From assembly GCA_026399015.1 (NCBI GenBank), contig JAPLRS010000025.1, positions 1 to 35,449 on the forward strand: DNA of 35,449 nt. Reading direction: 5' to 3'. Source of the stretch: Methylococcales bacterium. GTDB taxonomy: Bacteria > Pseudomonadota > Gammaproteobacteria > Methylococcales > Methylomonadaceae. The position numbers were made by a program, and so were the translations under genes. Shown piece by piece: positions 16,829-25,790 of the stretch (within the stretch, counting starts at the first letter, position 1; every line of letters begins with the position of its first letter). The notes beneath the pieces were generated by a model, which was not told where the DNA came from, did not search any database, and worked only from the letters and a program-made list of their open reading frames with translations.

Positions 16829-18334
16829 ATGCCTAACAAGAAACAAATTGTCATCGTGGGCGCAGGACCTGGGGGTCTGTGTGCTGGAATGTTATTAAGC
16901 AAACGCGGTTTTAAGGTCACTATTTTTGATAAGAATCACGAAGTGGGAGGTAGAAATCGTCCCATTAGATTGGGTGATTTTGTATTTGATACAGGACCAA
17001 CTTTTTTATTAATGAAACATGTGCTCGATGATATGTTTGCATTATGCGGTAAAAAAAGTGCTGATTATTTAGGGTTTATTAAACTCGATCCTATGTATCG
17101 GTTGTTGTTTTCTGATCGCAGTATTCAAGTATTTTCTGATAGAAATAAAATGCGAGCTGAATTGGAGCAAGGTTTTAATGAAGGCAGTTCAGGATATGAC
17201 GCTTATTTAAAGCGGGAAGGAAAGCATTTTGAAAAACTTTATCCTTGTATCAAACGTGACTATACCAGCATCAAGGCATTTTTCTCTTGGGATTTAATAA
17301 AAGCCGTTCCCTATCTTGCATTGAATCATAGTGTGTTTTCTAATTTAGGTAATTATTTTAAAGAAGAAAAAATGCGCTTAGTTTTTTCTTTTCAGTCTAA
17401 GTATTTAGGTATGTCACCGTGGGATTGTCCGGCCATATTTACCATGCTGTCTTATTTAGAACATGAATACGGTATTTATCATGTAAAAGGGGGGTTAAAT
17501 AAAATTGCTGAGGCTATGGCCAAAGTTATTATCGAGCAAGGTGGGCAAATTCATACTGATACTGAGATCGAATCTCTAGTTATCAATAATAAAAAAGTAA
17601 ACGGTGTACGTTTACAAGACGGTACTGAAATTTTGGCAGATGATGTGATTATCAATGCTGATTTTTCACATGCGATGACTCATCTAGTTAAACCTAATGA
17701 ATTAAAGCAATATAGCCCAGAGAAGGTAGATAAGTTGGAGTACTCTTGCTCTACTTTTATGTTGTATCTAGGTTTAGACACGCATTATGATTTACCGCAT
17801 CATACTATTGCTTTTGCCGATGATTATGTAACGAACATAAACAATATTTTTCATAGTAAAACGCTTAGCAAAGATTTCTCTTTTTATGTGCAAAATGCTT
17901 GTGTTAATGATGACACCTTAGCGCCAGCAGGAAAGTCAGCTTTATATGTATTAGTGCCTACGCCTAATAATGAAAGCCATACAGATTGGGATTCTTACTG
18001 TGCTGACATGCGTGAGCAAGTATTAAATACCTTAGAAACGCGTTTAAATTTAACTGATATTCGTGCCCATATAGAACAAGAAAAGATAATTACGCCTAAA
18101 ACGTGGGAAACCGATGAGTATGTTTTTAAAGGTGCGACTTTTAGTTTGGCACATAAATTTAGTCAGCTTTTATATTGGCGCCCACATAACAAGTTTCAAG
18201 AACTTGATTCATGTTATTTAGTGGGTGGCGGCACGCATCCTGGCAGTGGTTTACCAACAATCTATGAGTCTGCGCATATTTCGGCAAAATTGATTTGCAA
18301 AAAGTATGGAGTCAAATTCGGATTGGCAATATGA
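16829..18334 (+). CDS. crtN: C30 carotenoid desaturase (diapophytoene desaturase-like)
   Basis: This FAD-dependent enzyme of the CrtI/CrtN family is predicted to desaturate 4,4'-diapophytoene. The dinucleotide-binding loop VIVGAGPGGLCAG has GAGPGG at 11-16. It is followed by the E/D-rich second strand (F-D-K-N-H-E-V-G-G-R) and the family C-terminal motif GGGTHPGSGLPTIYESA, the form seen in true desaturases rather than in the CrtD/CrtP-like oxidases. The protein is 501 residues. The C30 (not C40) assignment rests on the neighbours: ald and a second CrtN-like gene follow in the order I associate with Methylomonas. No squalene/dehydrosqualene synthase lies in the window. The ATG lacks a Shine-Dalgarno sequence. 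The stop overlaps the next start as ATGA. Confidence 0.88.
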   Translation: MPNKKQIVIVGAGPGGLCAGMLLSKRGFKVTIFDKNHEVGGRNRPIRLGDFVFDTGPTFLLMKHVLDDMFALCGKKSADYLGFIKLDPMYRLLFSDRSIQVFSDRNKMRAELEQGFNEGSSGYDAYLKREGKHFEKLYPCIKRDYTSIKAFFSWDLIKAVPYLALNHSVFSNLGNYFKEEKMRLVFSFQSKYLGMSPWDCPAIFTMLSYLEHEYGIYHVKGGLNKIAEAMAKVIIEQGGQIHTDTEIESLVINNKKVNGVRLQDGTEILADDVIINADFSHAMTHLVKPNELKQYSPEKVDKLEYSCSTFMLYLGLDTHYDLPHHTIAFADDYVTNINNIFHSKTLSKDFSFYVQNACVNDDTLAPAGKSALYVLVPTPNNESHTDWDSYCADMREQVLNTLETRLNLTDIRAHIEQEKIITPKTWETDEYVFKGATFSLAHKFSQLLYWRPHNKFQELDSCYLVGGGTHPGSGLPTIYESAHISAKLICKKYGVKFGLAI

Positions 18335-19926
18335 CTCAAGAGATTACAGCGTGTTCGGCGATAACTGAACAGCTCGTTAAAACTTTTGCGGTGACTCCGT
18401 TAGAGGATGTTACTAAGGCACTGCTTGAGGCACGGGATGCTGTGACTGTCTGGGAGGCTTTTACGGTTGAGCAACGCCTTAAACATTTAGTAAAACTTGA
18501 AGCAATTATTATTGCGGAAATGGATGCTATTGTTGAAATTATTATGGTCACGACAGGTAAAGTGAAAACTGAGGTTTTACTCGGTGAAATTTATCCAGTT
18601 TTGACTACCTTGCGATATTATCAAAAAAATGCGGCGGCTATTCTGGCCAGTGCGCCGGTTATTACGTCGCCTATTTTATTTCCAAAATCTAATGCTGAAG
18701 TTTATCGTCGACCTTTCGGGGTAGTCGCTATCATTTCACCGTGGAATTTTCCGTTTCAATTGACTCTAATTCCTATACTGACTGCGCTTATAAGTGGTAA
18801 CTCGGTCATTTTTAAAATGTCTGAATTAAGCTTACCCGTAGGTGATTTGTTGATAGATTTATTATCAAGATTGGCTTTGCCAGAAAATTTAGTTCAACAT
18901 GTGATCGGTTTTGCGGAGACGGGGCAACAATTGATAGAAGCCCGTCCAGATTTAGTGTTTTTTACCGGTAGTGTTATTGCTGGTAGAGCTGTAATGGCAA
19001 GTGCCGCCCAGCATCCTATTCCCGTTATTTTAGAATTAGGTGGCAAAGATGCGATAGTCGTGTTTGCTGACGTTAATCAAACTCGGGTAGTCAATGCTGC
19101 TTTGTATGGGGCTTTTAGTAATAGCGGTCAAGTGTGTGTGTCTGTTGAGCGGTGTTATGTCGAGGCCTCATATTATCAAAATTTTATTAGTCAGCTTAAT
19201 GTTGCCGTGCAGAATCTTAAAGTCGGGCATGGATGTTTAGGCGATTTAGGTGGACTTACTACCTTAAAGCAATTTGCTGTCATTGAAGCTCATTATAACG
19301 ATGCCTTGGCAAAGGGTGCTAAAGCATCAGGACCATTGAAACTAGAGGGTCGATATTTGCATCCTGTTGTATTGTGGGATGTGACCCATGATATGAAAAT
19401 TATGCGCGAAGAAACGTTTGGTCCCGTCTTGCCAGTGATGAAGTTTACTTCAGTAGCTGAGGTGATTGAATTAGTAAATGATAGTAATTTTGGTTTAAAT
19501 GCTAGTGTTTGGAGTCAGAATATTGCAAAGGCGGAGCAGGTCGCCAGACAATTAAATGTCGGGAGTTGGGCGGTAAATGACGTTATTAAAAATATCGGTC
19601 ATCCCAGTTTACCCTTTGGGGGGACTAAAAATAGTGGCTTTGGACGATACCACGGTGCTGAAGGCTTGCGAAGTTTTACTTATACCGTAGCAGGACTGAC
19701 GAGTCGTAGTACTTATGAATCTGAACCTAATTGGTTTCCTTATTCAGATCAGCGTTACATTGAAATGCGGGCTTTTCTTGATCTAATGTTTGGTGATGGG
19801 TGTTTGTTTTTTCGGATAAAAAACAACTGGCGTGCATTACAAGCATTTAAACAGTATTCATCTTTAAACTTAGTTCAGCATTGGCATAACTTAAAAATAA
19901 AATTTTTTAAAAAATCTATTGGTTGA
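18331..19926 (+). CDS. ald: Carotenoid aldehyde dehydrogenase
   Basis: This NAD(P)-dependent aldehyde dehydrogenase is likely to oxidise diapocarotenoid aldehydes to carboxylic acids. Catalytic residues are in place: Asn139 in SPWNFPF, Glu235 in ELGGKD and Cys269 in SGQVCVS. The nucleotide loop FTGSVIAGR and the late motif EETFGPVLPV are present. The start at 18331 is chosen over an in-frame ATG at 18295 because it makes an ATGA overlap with the crtN stop; that gives 531 residues and translational coupling. The last ~70 residues form an extension beyond the ALD core with aromatic and basic character, possibly for membrane contact, as expected for an enzyme with a membrane-bound lipid substrate. 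The crtN-like oxidase follows after 48 bases. Confidence 0.88.
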   Translation: MTQEITACSAITEQLVKTFAVTPLEDVTKALLEARDAVTVWEAFTVEQRLKHLVKLEAIIIAEMDAIVEIIMVTTGKVKTEVLLGEIYPVLTTLRYYQKNAAAILASAPVITSPILFPKSNAEVYRRPFGVVAIISPWNFPFQLTLIPILTALISGNSVIFKMSELSLPVGDLLIDLLSRLALPENLVQHVIGFAETGQQLIEARPDLVFFTGSVIAGRAVMASAAQHPIPVILELGGKDAIVVFADVNQTRVVNAALYGAFSNSGQVCVSVERCYVEASYYQNFISQLNVAVQNLKVGHGCLGDLGGLTTLKQFAVIEAHYNDALAKGAKASGPLKLEGRYLHPVVLWDVTHDMKIMREETFGPVLPVMKFTSVAEVIELVNDSNFGLNASVWSQNIAKAEQVARQLNVGSWAVNDVIKNIGHPSLPFGGTKNSGFGRYHGAEGLRSFTYTVAGLTSRSTYESEPNWFPYSDQRYIEMRAFLDLMFGDGCLFFRIKNNWRALQAFKQYSSLNLVQHWHNLKIKFFKKSIG

Positions 19927-19974
19927 GTCGGATAAACTCAAATCACTAATATTTATAATCACTGAGACAATGGC

Positions 19975-21474
19975 ATGAATAAAAATAATAAACCTCATAT
20001 TGTTGTAATTGGAGCTGGGCTAGGTGGTTTGTCCGCGGCAATTTCATTGGCATCAGAAGGCTTTAGTGTCGATTTATTGGAGAAAAATGACAAAGTCGGC
20101 GGTAAATTAAATATCTTAGAGAAAGACGGCTTCACCTTTGATTTAGGTCCGTCTATTTTAACCATGCCACATATTTTTAAAGCCTTGTTTGATAGAGCCG
20201 GCAAAAATATGGATGATTATGTCAGCATTCAAACAGTTGAGCCGCATTGGCGCAATTTTTTTGAAGATGGTACTACGCTCGATTTAAGCTCGGATCCAGA
20301 AATAATGCAACAGGAGTTGTTAAAATTGGGGCCGAATACACCTAAAGAATTTGCTCGGTTTTTAGCCTATTCTAAAAAACTATGTGAAGTGACTGAAGAC
20401 GGTTATTTTGCACAGGGCTTGGATTCATTTTGGGAGCTTCTTAAATATTATGGTCCGGTTAAGAGTTTGCAAGAGTTTGATGTTTTTCGATCAATGGATC
20501 AGGGCGTTAAACGCTTTATTAAAGATCCAAAGTTAGTCGATGTACTCAATTATTTTATTAAATATGTTGGTTCGTCTCCTTACGATGCACCCGCTTTAAT
20601 GAATTTATTGCCTTATATTCAGTTTGGTTATGGGCTTTGGTATGTTAAAGGTGGCATGTATGGCATGGCGCAAGGTTTAGAAAAGTTGGCGCTTGAGTTG
20701 GGGGTTAATATTCAAGTGAATGCTGAGGTTAAAGAGATTCAGCATGAAGCGGGTTATGCTTCTGCTGTAAAGCTAGCTGATGGGTCAGTGTTAAAAGCGG
20801 ATATTGTCGTTTCAAATATGGAATTGATTCCGGCTTATAAAGAATTAATGTCAGGACAAGAAAAAGAAATAAAACGCATAGAAAAGTATGCGCCTAGTTG
20901 TTCTGGCTTAGTCTTGCATCTGGGTGTTGATAGAATTTATGAACAATTAGCGCATCATAATTTCTTTTATTCTGATCATCCGCGTGAGCATTTTAAGGCA
21001 ATATTTCATGAGCATAAATTGTCAGAAGATCCCACAATATACTTAGTTGCTCCTTGTAAGAGTGATCCAGCACAAGCCCCCGAGGGTTGTGAGATCATTA
21101 AAATATTACCGCATATTCCACATTTAGATCCTAATAAACCTTTAACCGCAGAAGATTATGCTGATTTAAGAGAGCGAGTTTTAATTAAATTAGAACGCAT
21201 GGGTTTAACGGATTTAAGAAAACATATAGTTAGTGAAGAAAGTTGGACGCCTGTAGATATTCAAGCCAAATATTATTCTAACCAAGGGTCCATCTATGGG
21301 GTAGTGGCAGATCGGTTTAAAAATTTAGGGTTTAAAAATGCTCAGCGCAGTAACGTTTTAAAAAATCTGTATTTTGTAGGGGGTAGTGTTAATCCAGGTG
21401 GTGGAATGCCTATGGTGACATTATCTGGACAGTTAGTGCGAGATAAGATTTTGGCAGATTTATCTAAGCATTAA
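19975..21474 (+). CDS. crtNb: CrtN-like carotenoid oxidase (CrtNb/CrtP type)
   Basis: This FAD-dependent member of the phytoene desaturase family has 499 residues. It has VIGAGLGGLSAA (GAGLGG at 13-18), L-L-E-K-N-D-K-V-G-G-K-L, and a C-terminal motif GGSVNPGGGMPMVTLSGQL. The N-P-G-G-G-M-P-M form is closer to the CrtD/CrtP side of the family than to desaturases, so I predict oxidation of terminal methyl groups of diapolycopene or diaponeurosporene to aldehydes, supplying the adjacent aldehyde dehydrogenase. The assignment between oxidase and second desaturase is inferred from this motif and the gene order, not proven. GAGAC lies about 8 bases before the ATG. A 111-base gap separates it from the next gene. 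Confidence 0.8.
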   Translation: MNKNNKPHIVVIGAGLGGLSAAISLASEGFSVDLLEKNDKVGGKLNILEKDGFTFDLGPSILTMPHIFKALFDRAGKNMDDYVSIQTVEPHWRNFFEDGTTLDLSSDPEIMQQELLKLGPNTPKEFARFLAYSKKLCEVTEDGYFAQGLDSFWELLKYYGPVKSLQEFDVFRSMDQGVKRFIKDPKLVDVLNYFIKYVGSSPYDAPALMNLLPYIQFGYGLWYVKGGMYGMAQGLEKLALELGVNIQVNAEVKEIQHEAGYASAVKLADGSVLKADIVVSNMELIPAYKELMSGQEKEIKRIEKYAPSCSGLVLHLGVDRIYEQLAHHNFFYSDHPREHFKAIFHEHKLSEDPTIYLVAPCKSDPAQAPEGCEIIKILPHIPHLDPNKPLTAEDYADLRERVLIKLERMGLTDLRKHIVSEESWTPVDIQAKYYSNQGSIYGVVADRFKNLGFKNAQRSNVLKNLYFVGGSVNPGGGMPMVTLSGQLVRDKILADLSKH

Positions 21475-21585
21475 CTTTCTTAGTCAGCCTTGTTAATGAT
21501 TAATATTTTAACCATGCTGGAGACTAACGATTCTTTAATCAATGTTAGCTCAGGCTTTAGTAACCATTTTATGTTGGCGTAATTT

Positions 21586-24500
21586 ATGAGTTTATCTGCT
21601 AGTTCTTCTCAGTCTGATGTAATCAGTGCAAGTCAATTACAAGAGTTACAACATATTAATTTGCAATTAGCGGCTTTAGGTCAGCCAATTTGCCAGATTG
21701 ATGATGAGCAAAATTATTTACAAATTGCAGATAGTCTTTTAAAAAATTATGTTCAGCAACGTCGCTTATTAGCTAAGTATCGTTGTCCTGCAGATCAGCG
21801 TATTCAAGATTTTTTAAATACCTATTTAAAGGTTAATGGCGTTTCTGCAGATATAAATCTGCCGGGGCAGACATTTGTCTTAGAAAGGACCGGTTTAGCA
21901 AGAGCCCTATCATTACCTTTTCAAGAAAATGAATTTCATTCAGCGTATGTAGATTCCTATCGAATGGCGCAGGGGGTATTACATAATCCACAAAATGATA
22001 GGCGCACTACTAAAGGTGTGTTTCATATTGTTGCGGGTGGATTACCTGTGCCTGCTGACAAAAATGAGGTGCCTGTTGCTGCTTATGCGCAATTATTACG
22101 TTTAGCGTTAACGCCTCCAGATGATTTGTTGGATTTACCGTTTACTAGTCAACAAGAAAACTCAGCCAAACTTTGGTTATCTTTGTCATTAAGCCCTATT
22201 GTAGTGCCAGAAGTGGCCGGAGTTACACCCTCAAAAATCATGGAAACTCGATTTTTTGTGCCTGGTGGCTTGGTATCCAATTTAGATTTTGTGGAGTCTA
22301 TTTTCGGTAATGCAGGGGATCCGTTTTTACCAGAAAATGATGTGGCTCTGGATATTGAACATTGGACGGGGCATACAGGCTGTATTATTTTAGCGCCCCA
22401 TTTAGTGCGCTACCGCAAGCAGGATTTAGGCTTACCCCATTATAACGATGCGACTGAGCGACAACGCATAGATGGTATGTGTTGGCAAAGTCCTGATGAG
22501 TTATATAACGATGGTAAACCCTTTAAGCTAGTGTGCCGAGATATGACCGGCGTGATTGTGACTTTAATAGCTGATAATTATTTTGGTTACAGTAAAAAAG
22601 AAATCAAATCTCAAATCAGTTACTCAGCAAACCTTTTTGGCGGTTGTGAAGAAGAACATTCAGGCGGAGCGTTGGCTTTTCCTAGAGCTATTTTAGGCGA
22701 AGTGTATTTGCCGCAACTTGATCATAGTTATCATGATCATTCATTTGAGAAACTGAGCCAAAAGTGGGGTGCTGATATTGCGTTACAAATAGAGGGTTAT
22801 GCGATTGATAAGCGCTATCCAAGCATTGTTTTTATCCCTGAGACTGCTCAAATAAGTATTCCTAAATTACAGATTACTTGGCAACATGCCGGCAGTTTGC
22901 GGACTTTAAAATTGCTCCATAATCATACCTATGTCTATCCAGATGGCTTTAGAGTGACTATGGAAAGGCATCCTCATGCGCCTAGTTGGCGACTGATTGG
23001 TACTTATCCAGAAGGCACTTTTTGTCATAAACCTAGCACCGTTTCTGGTGGAGGCAAGTCTGAAATTTCAAAATCTATTGCAGGTGCAGTTATATCGGGT
23101 GCTGTTTTTGTCGATGATTTTGATAAAGATATGGCGATGGTAGCGGATATTTTTAATTACGATTATTCAAAACGGTTTTTAGACTCGCATCGTAATGGAT
23201 CTGATCAACGGACGTTGTTGAGTAATGAGCGTACTTTAGGTTCTGTGATTAAATTGCTAACGCCGTCGGTGACGCAATATACCCATGAGTATAATCACTG
23301 GCTAAAGAAAATCCCGCAACACATTTTAGCCTTAGTGTTGATGATTAAACGGTTTTACAAAGTGGAATGGGGTCAAAACTGGCGCGAACACTTCTCGGTT
23401 GACTTAGTAAATGGCTATCCGGGTAACGAACTTAAGTTTAATGGCCGAAAATTGTTGGCGAGTTATTTACGGGTGGGTTTTGATACTAATGGTGCTTGGC
23501 GGGTTTTTAAATTAAGACAAGATTTTGTGGCTTCTGAAAAAGTGCAATTAGAAGATGATATTACCGCTTCTGTCGTGGTACCAGCCAAACAATTGACTGG
23601 ACTTAATCCAGACTATGAAAATGCAAGCGTTAAATTAGTTGAGAATTGTGAACTAAGCTTCTTTCAAAGACCAGACGATGCTGTTAATCGAGGCGCAGAT
23701 TTACAAACGGAGTTGGATTTTTCGGGGACAAACAATTTCATTTCAAATTTTGAACCGCTTACTGCGACTGATGCGAGAGAATTGATTGAAGATATCGTGC
23801 ATTTTGAAGAGTTTAGTCAGCCCATGCGTGAGTTGATTATGTCAGCTGCACAAAATAAAGCTGGGGAATACTTTGTATCATCTGCACATCCGCGCTTAGT
23901 GGAAGGTAAACCAAGTCAAAATGTGCGTTATTTACAAGCAAGGCCCGATAAAGTTAATCCTATGACACGTTATTTGGCAGAATTATCAACGCGTTTAGCG
24001 CGTGGCTTAAAAGCTGAGCAAGCCATTTATTTTCCTGTAAATGCTGTGATGCCCGGCAGACGTAATAATCCTAGTGACCTTAAAGCTGGTATTAGACCGT
24101 TAGCAATTTACAATCCTATTCATTATCAGGAACTTCCTGAATTGTTTATGGATTTTATTTGTAGTTTAACGGGTAAATCACCCTCTACAACTGGAGCGGG
24201 TTCTGAAGGCGCTTTAACTAAAGGTCCGTTTAATGCTGTATCAACGACTGCTGATCTAAATACCGCATTAGTGTCTTATATTTTATGTGGATATGATGGC
24301 TATTCAACGGCTGCTGGCTATATCGGGGCAGAACGTAAAATTGATCATGATATTAGCTTATTAATTCCCGAATTATGGTCAAGATTACCCGTTGAACAAC
24401 GTGATCCTCAGCATTTAATTGCGCAAGGTCAATTAGAAAAGTTGGAAGATTTCGAATATGAAGGCGAGATAGTGTATGCCAGTCGCTTAGGATATCGAAT

Positions 24501-25038
24501 TACCGAGCGTTTTGTGCATACTAATTTTGGTAAAATATTTGACTATCCAACTGCTGTTTTTGATGAGGCGATGTTAAAACCTGAAACACAGGATATGGCT
24601 AGTTTTGTAGATGGTATTAATAATGTATATAGCGCTCAGCAACGCGTGGCTCAGATGTACTTTAAGGATGGAACTATTAACGATGCTTGTCCACCTCTAA
24701 AAGCTTTGTTACATATCATGGCTTACGGAACTTATGAGGGTAAAGATATTAATGATGCCAGTATTAGGAAATTATTTAAGCGTGATTACTTATTGCAAAG
24801 CGCATGGTATCAAGAGCGTTTAAGCATTAAGCAGCAAAGAGATATTGAACTTTGGCAACGACATTTTGATTATTTATCACAGCGAATCTCACAAATAGAA
24901 GCGTCTGATGAATTGACGCCTGTTTTTGCAGAAAAATTAGAGGTAGTTGATCAACGTTTGCAAGAGTTAAAGCACGATTCGTATTTGCAAAGTTTATCAG
25001 GCACTTTAGGTGCTGATTGGGTACATCGTACTCATTAA
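21586..25038 (+). CDS. Candidate PPi-type phosphoenolpyruvate carboxykinase
   Basis: This 1150-residue cytoplasmic protein has no signal or membrane segments. I assign it tentatively to the pyrophosphate-dependent PEP carboxykinases (about 130 kDa, described in Entamoeba and Propionibacterium), which interconvert PEP, CO2 and phosphate with oxaloacetate and PPi. PEPCK-like elements occur in the right order: FGGCEEEHSGG (351-361), which I compare with the glycine-rich substrate loop; a P-loop-like VSGGGKSE (486-493); and VFVDDFD (507-513) as the acidic metal-binding strand. A second glycine/serine-rich loop, TGKSPSTTGAGSEG (862-875), is unexplained. Length and motif order are the main support; without a search it could be another large PEPCK-like family. 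Only a weak GG-containing stretch precedes the ATG. It is followed at 35 bases by the O-methyltransferase gene, likely in one transcript. Confidence 0.6.
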   Translation: MSLSASSSQSDVISASQLQELQHINLQLAALGQPICQIDDEQNYLQIADSLLKNYVQQRRLLAKYRCPADQRIQDFLNTYLKVNGVSADINLPGQTFVLERTGLARALSLPFQENEFHSAYVDSYRMAQGVLHNPQNDRRTTKGVFHIVAGGLPVPADKNEVPVAAYAQLLRLALTPPDDLLDLPFTSQQENSAKLWLSLSLSPIVVPEVAGVTPSKIMETRFFVPGGLVSNLDFVESIFGNAGDPFLPENDVALDIEHWTGHTGCIILAPHLVRYRKQDLGLPHYNDATERQRIDGMCWQSPDELYNDGKPFKLVCRDMTGVIVTLIADNYFGYSKKEIKSQISYSANLFGGCEEEHSGGALAFPRAILGEVYLPQLDHSYHDHSFEKLSQKWGADIALQIEGYAIDKRYPSIVFIPETAQISIPKLQITWQHAGSLRTLKLLHNHTYVYPDGFRVTMERHPHAPSWRLIGTYPEGTFCHKPSTVSGGGKSEISKSIAGAVISGAVFVDDFDKDMAMVADIFNYDYSKRFLDSHRNGSDQRTLLSNERTLGSVIKLLTPSVTQYTHEYNHWLKKIPQHILALVLMIKRFYKVEWGQNWREHFSVDLVNGYPGNELKFNGRKLLASYLRVGFDTNGAWRVFKLRQDFVASEKVQLEDDITASVVVPAKQLTGLNPDYENASVKLVENCELSFFQRPDDAVNRGADLQTELDFSGTNNFISNFEPLTATDARELIEDIVHFEEFSQPMRELIMSAAQNKAGEYFVSSAHPRLVEGKPSQNVRYLQARPDKVNPMTRYLAELSTRLARGLKAEQAIYFPVNAVMPGRRNNPSDLKAGIRPLAIYNPIHYQELPELFMDFICSLTGKSPSTTGAGSEGALTKGPFNAVSTTADLNTALVSYILCGYDGYSTAAGYIGAERKIDHDISLLIPELWSRLPVEQRDPQHLIAQGQLEKLEDFEYEGEIVYASRLGYRITERFVHTNFGKIFDYPTAVFDEAMLKPETQDMASFVDGINNVYSAQQRVAQMYFKDGTINDACPPLKALLHIMAYGTYEGKDINDASIRKLFKRDYLLQSAWYQERLSIKQQRDIELWQRHFDYLSQRISQIEASDELTPVFAEKLEVVDQRLQELKHDSYLQSLSGTLGADWVHRTH

Positions 25039-25073
25039 TATTATAAATTTAATCCGTTCATAAGGAAGTAATA

Positions 25074-25766
25074 GTGACTGATGTTTTAAGTCCGAAAAAG
25101 ATGCCGCCACCGCGTCGAACCCCACCAGTCAGTCCTGCAGTAGAAAAGTACTTATTAGATTTATTGGGCCCCGCAGAAAATGCAGTATTACAAGAAATGG
25201 AAGCCTTAGCAGAAAAGAATAATTTTCCTATTGTTGGGCGTTTAGTCGGTGTGTTTATAGAAATGCTGGCTAAGATGATTAACGCCCAGCGCGTGTTTGA
25301 GTTTGGTAGTGGTTATGGTTATTCGGCTTATTGGTTTGCTAAAGCAGTGGGCCCCAGTGGGCAAGTAATTTGCAGCGAGGCTGATTTTTTAAATAGAGAT
25401 AAAGCTGAGCACTATTTAAGTGCTGCTGGATTATGGGACAGGATCGATTTTAAAACCGATATGGCGCAAAATGCTTTTGCGCAGACTGAGGGTTTGTTTG
25501 ATATTTGCTATAACGATGTGGATAAAGGCGATTATCCCGATATTTGGTTATTGGCTAAAGATAGAATCCGTCCGGGTGGTTTATATATTGCGGATAATGT
25601 TTTGTGGCGCGGGCGAGTCGCAGCGCATTCTGGAAAAGACGTATTTCAAGGGTGGACGGAAGCCATTCGACAACACAATCAAATGATTTTTGATGATCCT
25701 GATTTTGAGACCTTTATAAATCCGAGTCGTGATGGTGTAATAGTCGCACGTAAAAAAACAGATTAA
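25074..25766 (+). CDS. SAM-dependent O-methyltransferase (Methyltransf_3 family)
   Basis: This class I methyltransferase of 230 residues belongs to the caffeoyl-CoA/catechol O-methyltransferase-like family. Motif I is VFEFGSGYGYSAYW (about residues 76-89), with an acidic residue after the next strand (VICSEAD). D-I-C-Y-N-D-V-D-K-G-D-Y-P supplies the metal-binding acidic residues, and PGGLYIADNVLWRGRV is the usual late motif. The N-terminus is Pro-rich (PPPRRTPPVSP). It starts with GTG, which is decided by a strong AAGGAAG 5 bases upstream. The acceptor is unknown. Spacing of 35 bases from the carboxykinase-like gene and 24 bases to the next gene suggests a three-gene unit. Confidence 0.88.
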   Translation: MTDVLSPKKMPPPRRTPPVSPAVEKYLLDLLGPAENAVLQEMEALAEKNNFPIVGRLVGVFIEMLAKMINAQRVFEFGSGYGYSAYWFAKAVGPSGQVICSEADFLNRDKAEHYLSAAGLWDRIDFKTDMAQNAFAQTEGLFDICYNDVDKGDYPDIWLLAKDRIRPGGLYIADNVLWRGRVAAHSGKDVFQGWTEAIRQHNQMIFDDPDFETFINPSRDGVIVARKKTD

Positions 25767-25790
25767 AACATAAGTAATAAGGTTTCCTCC

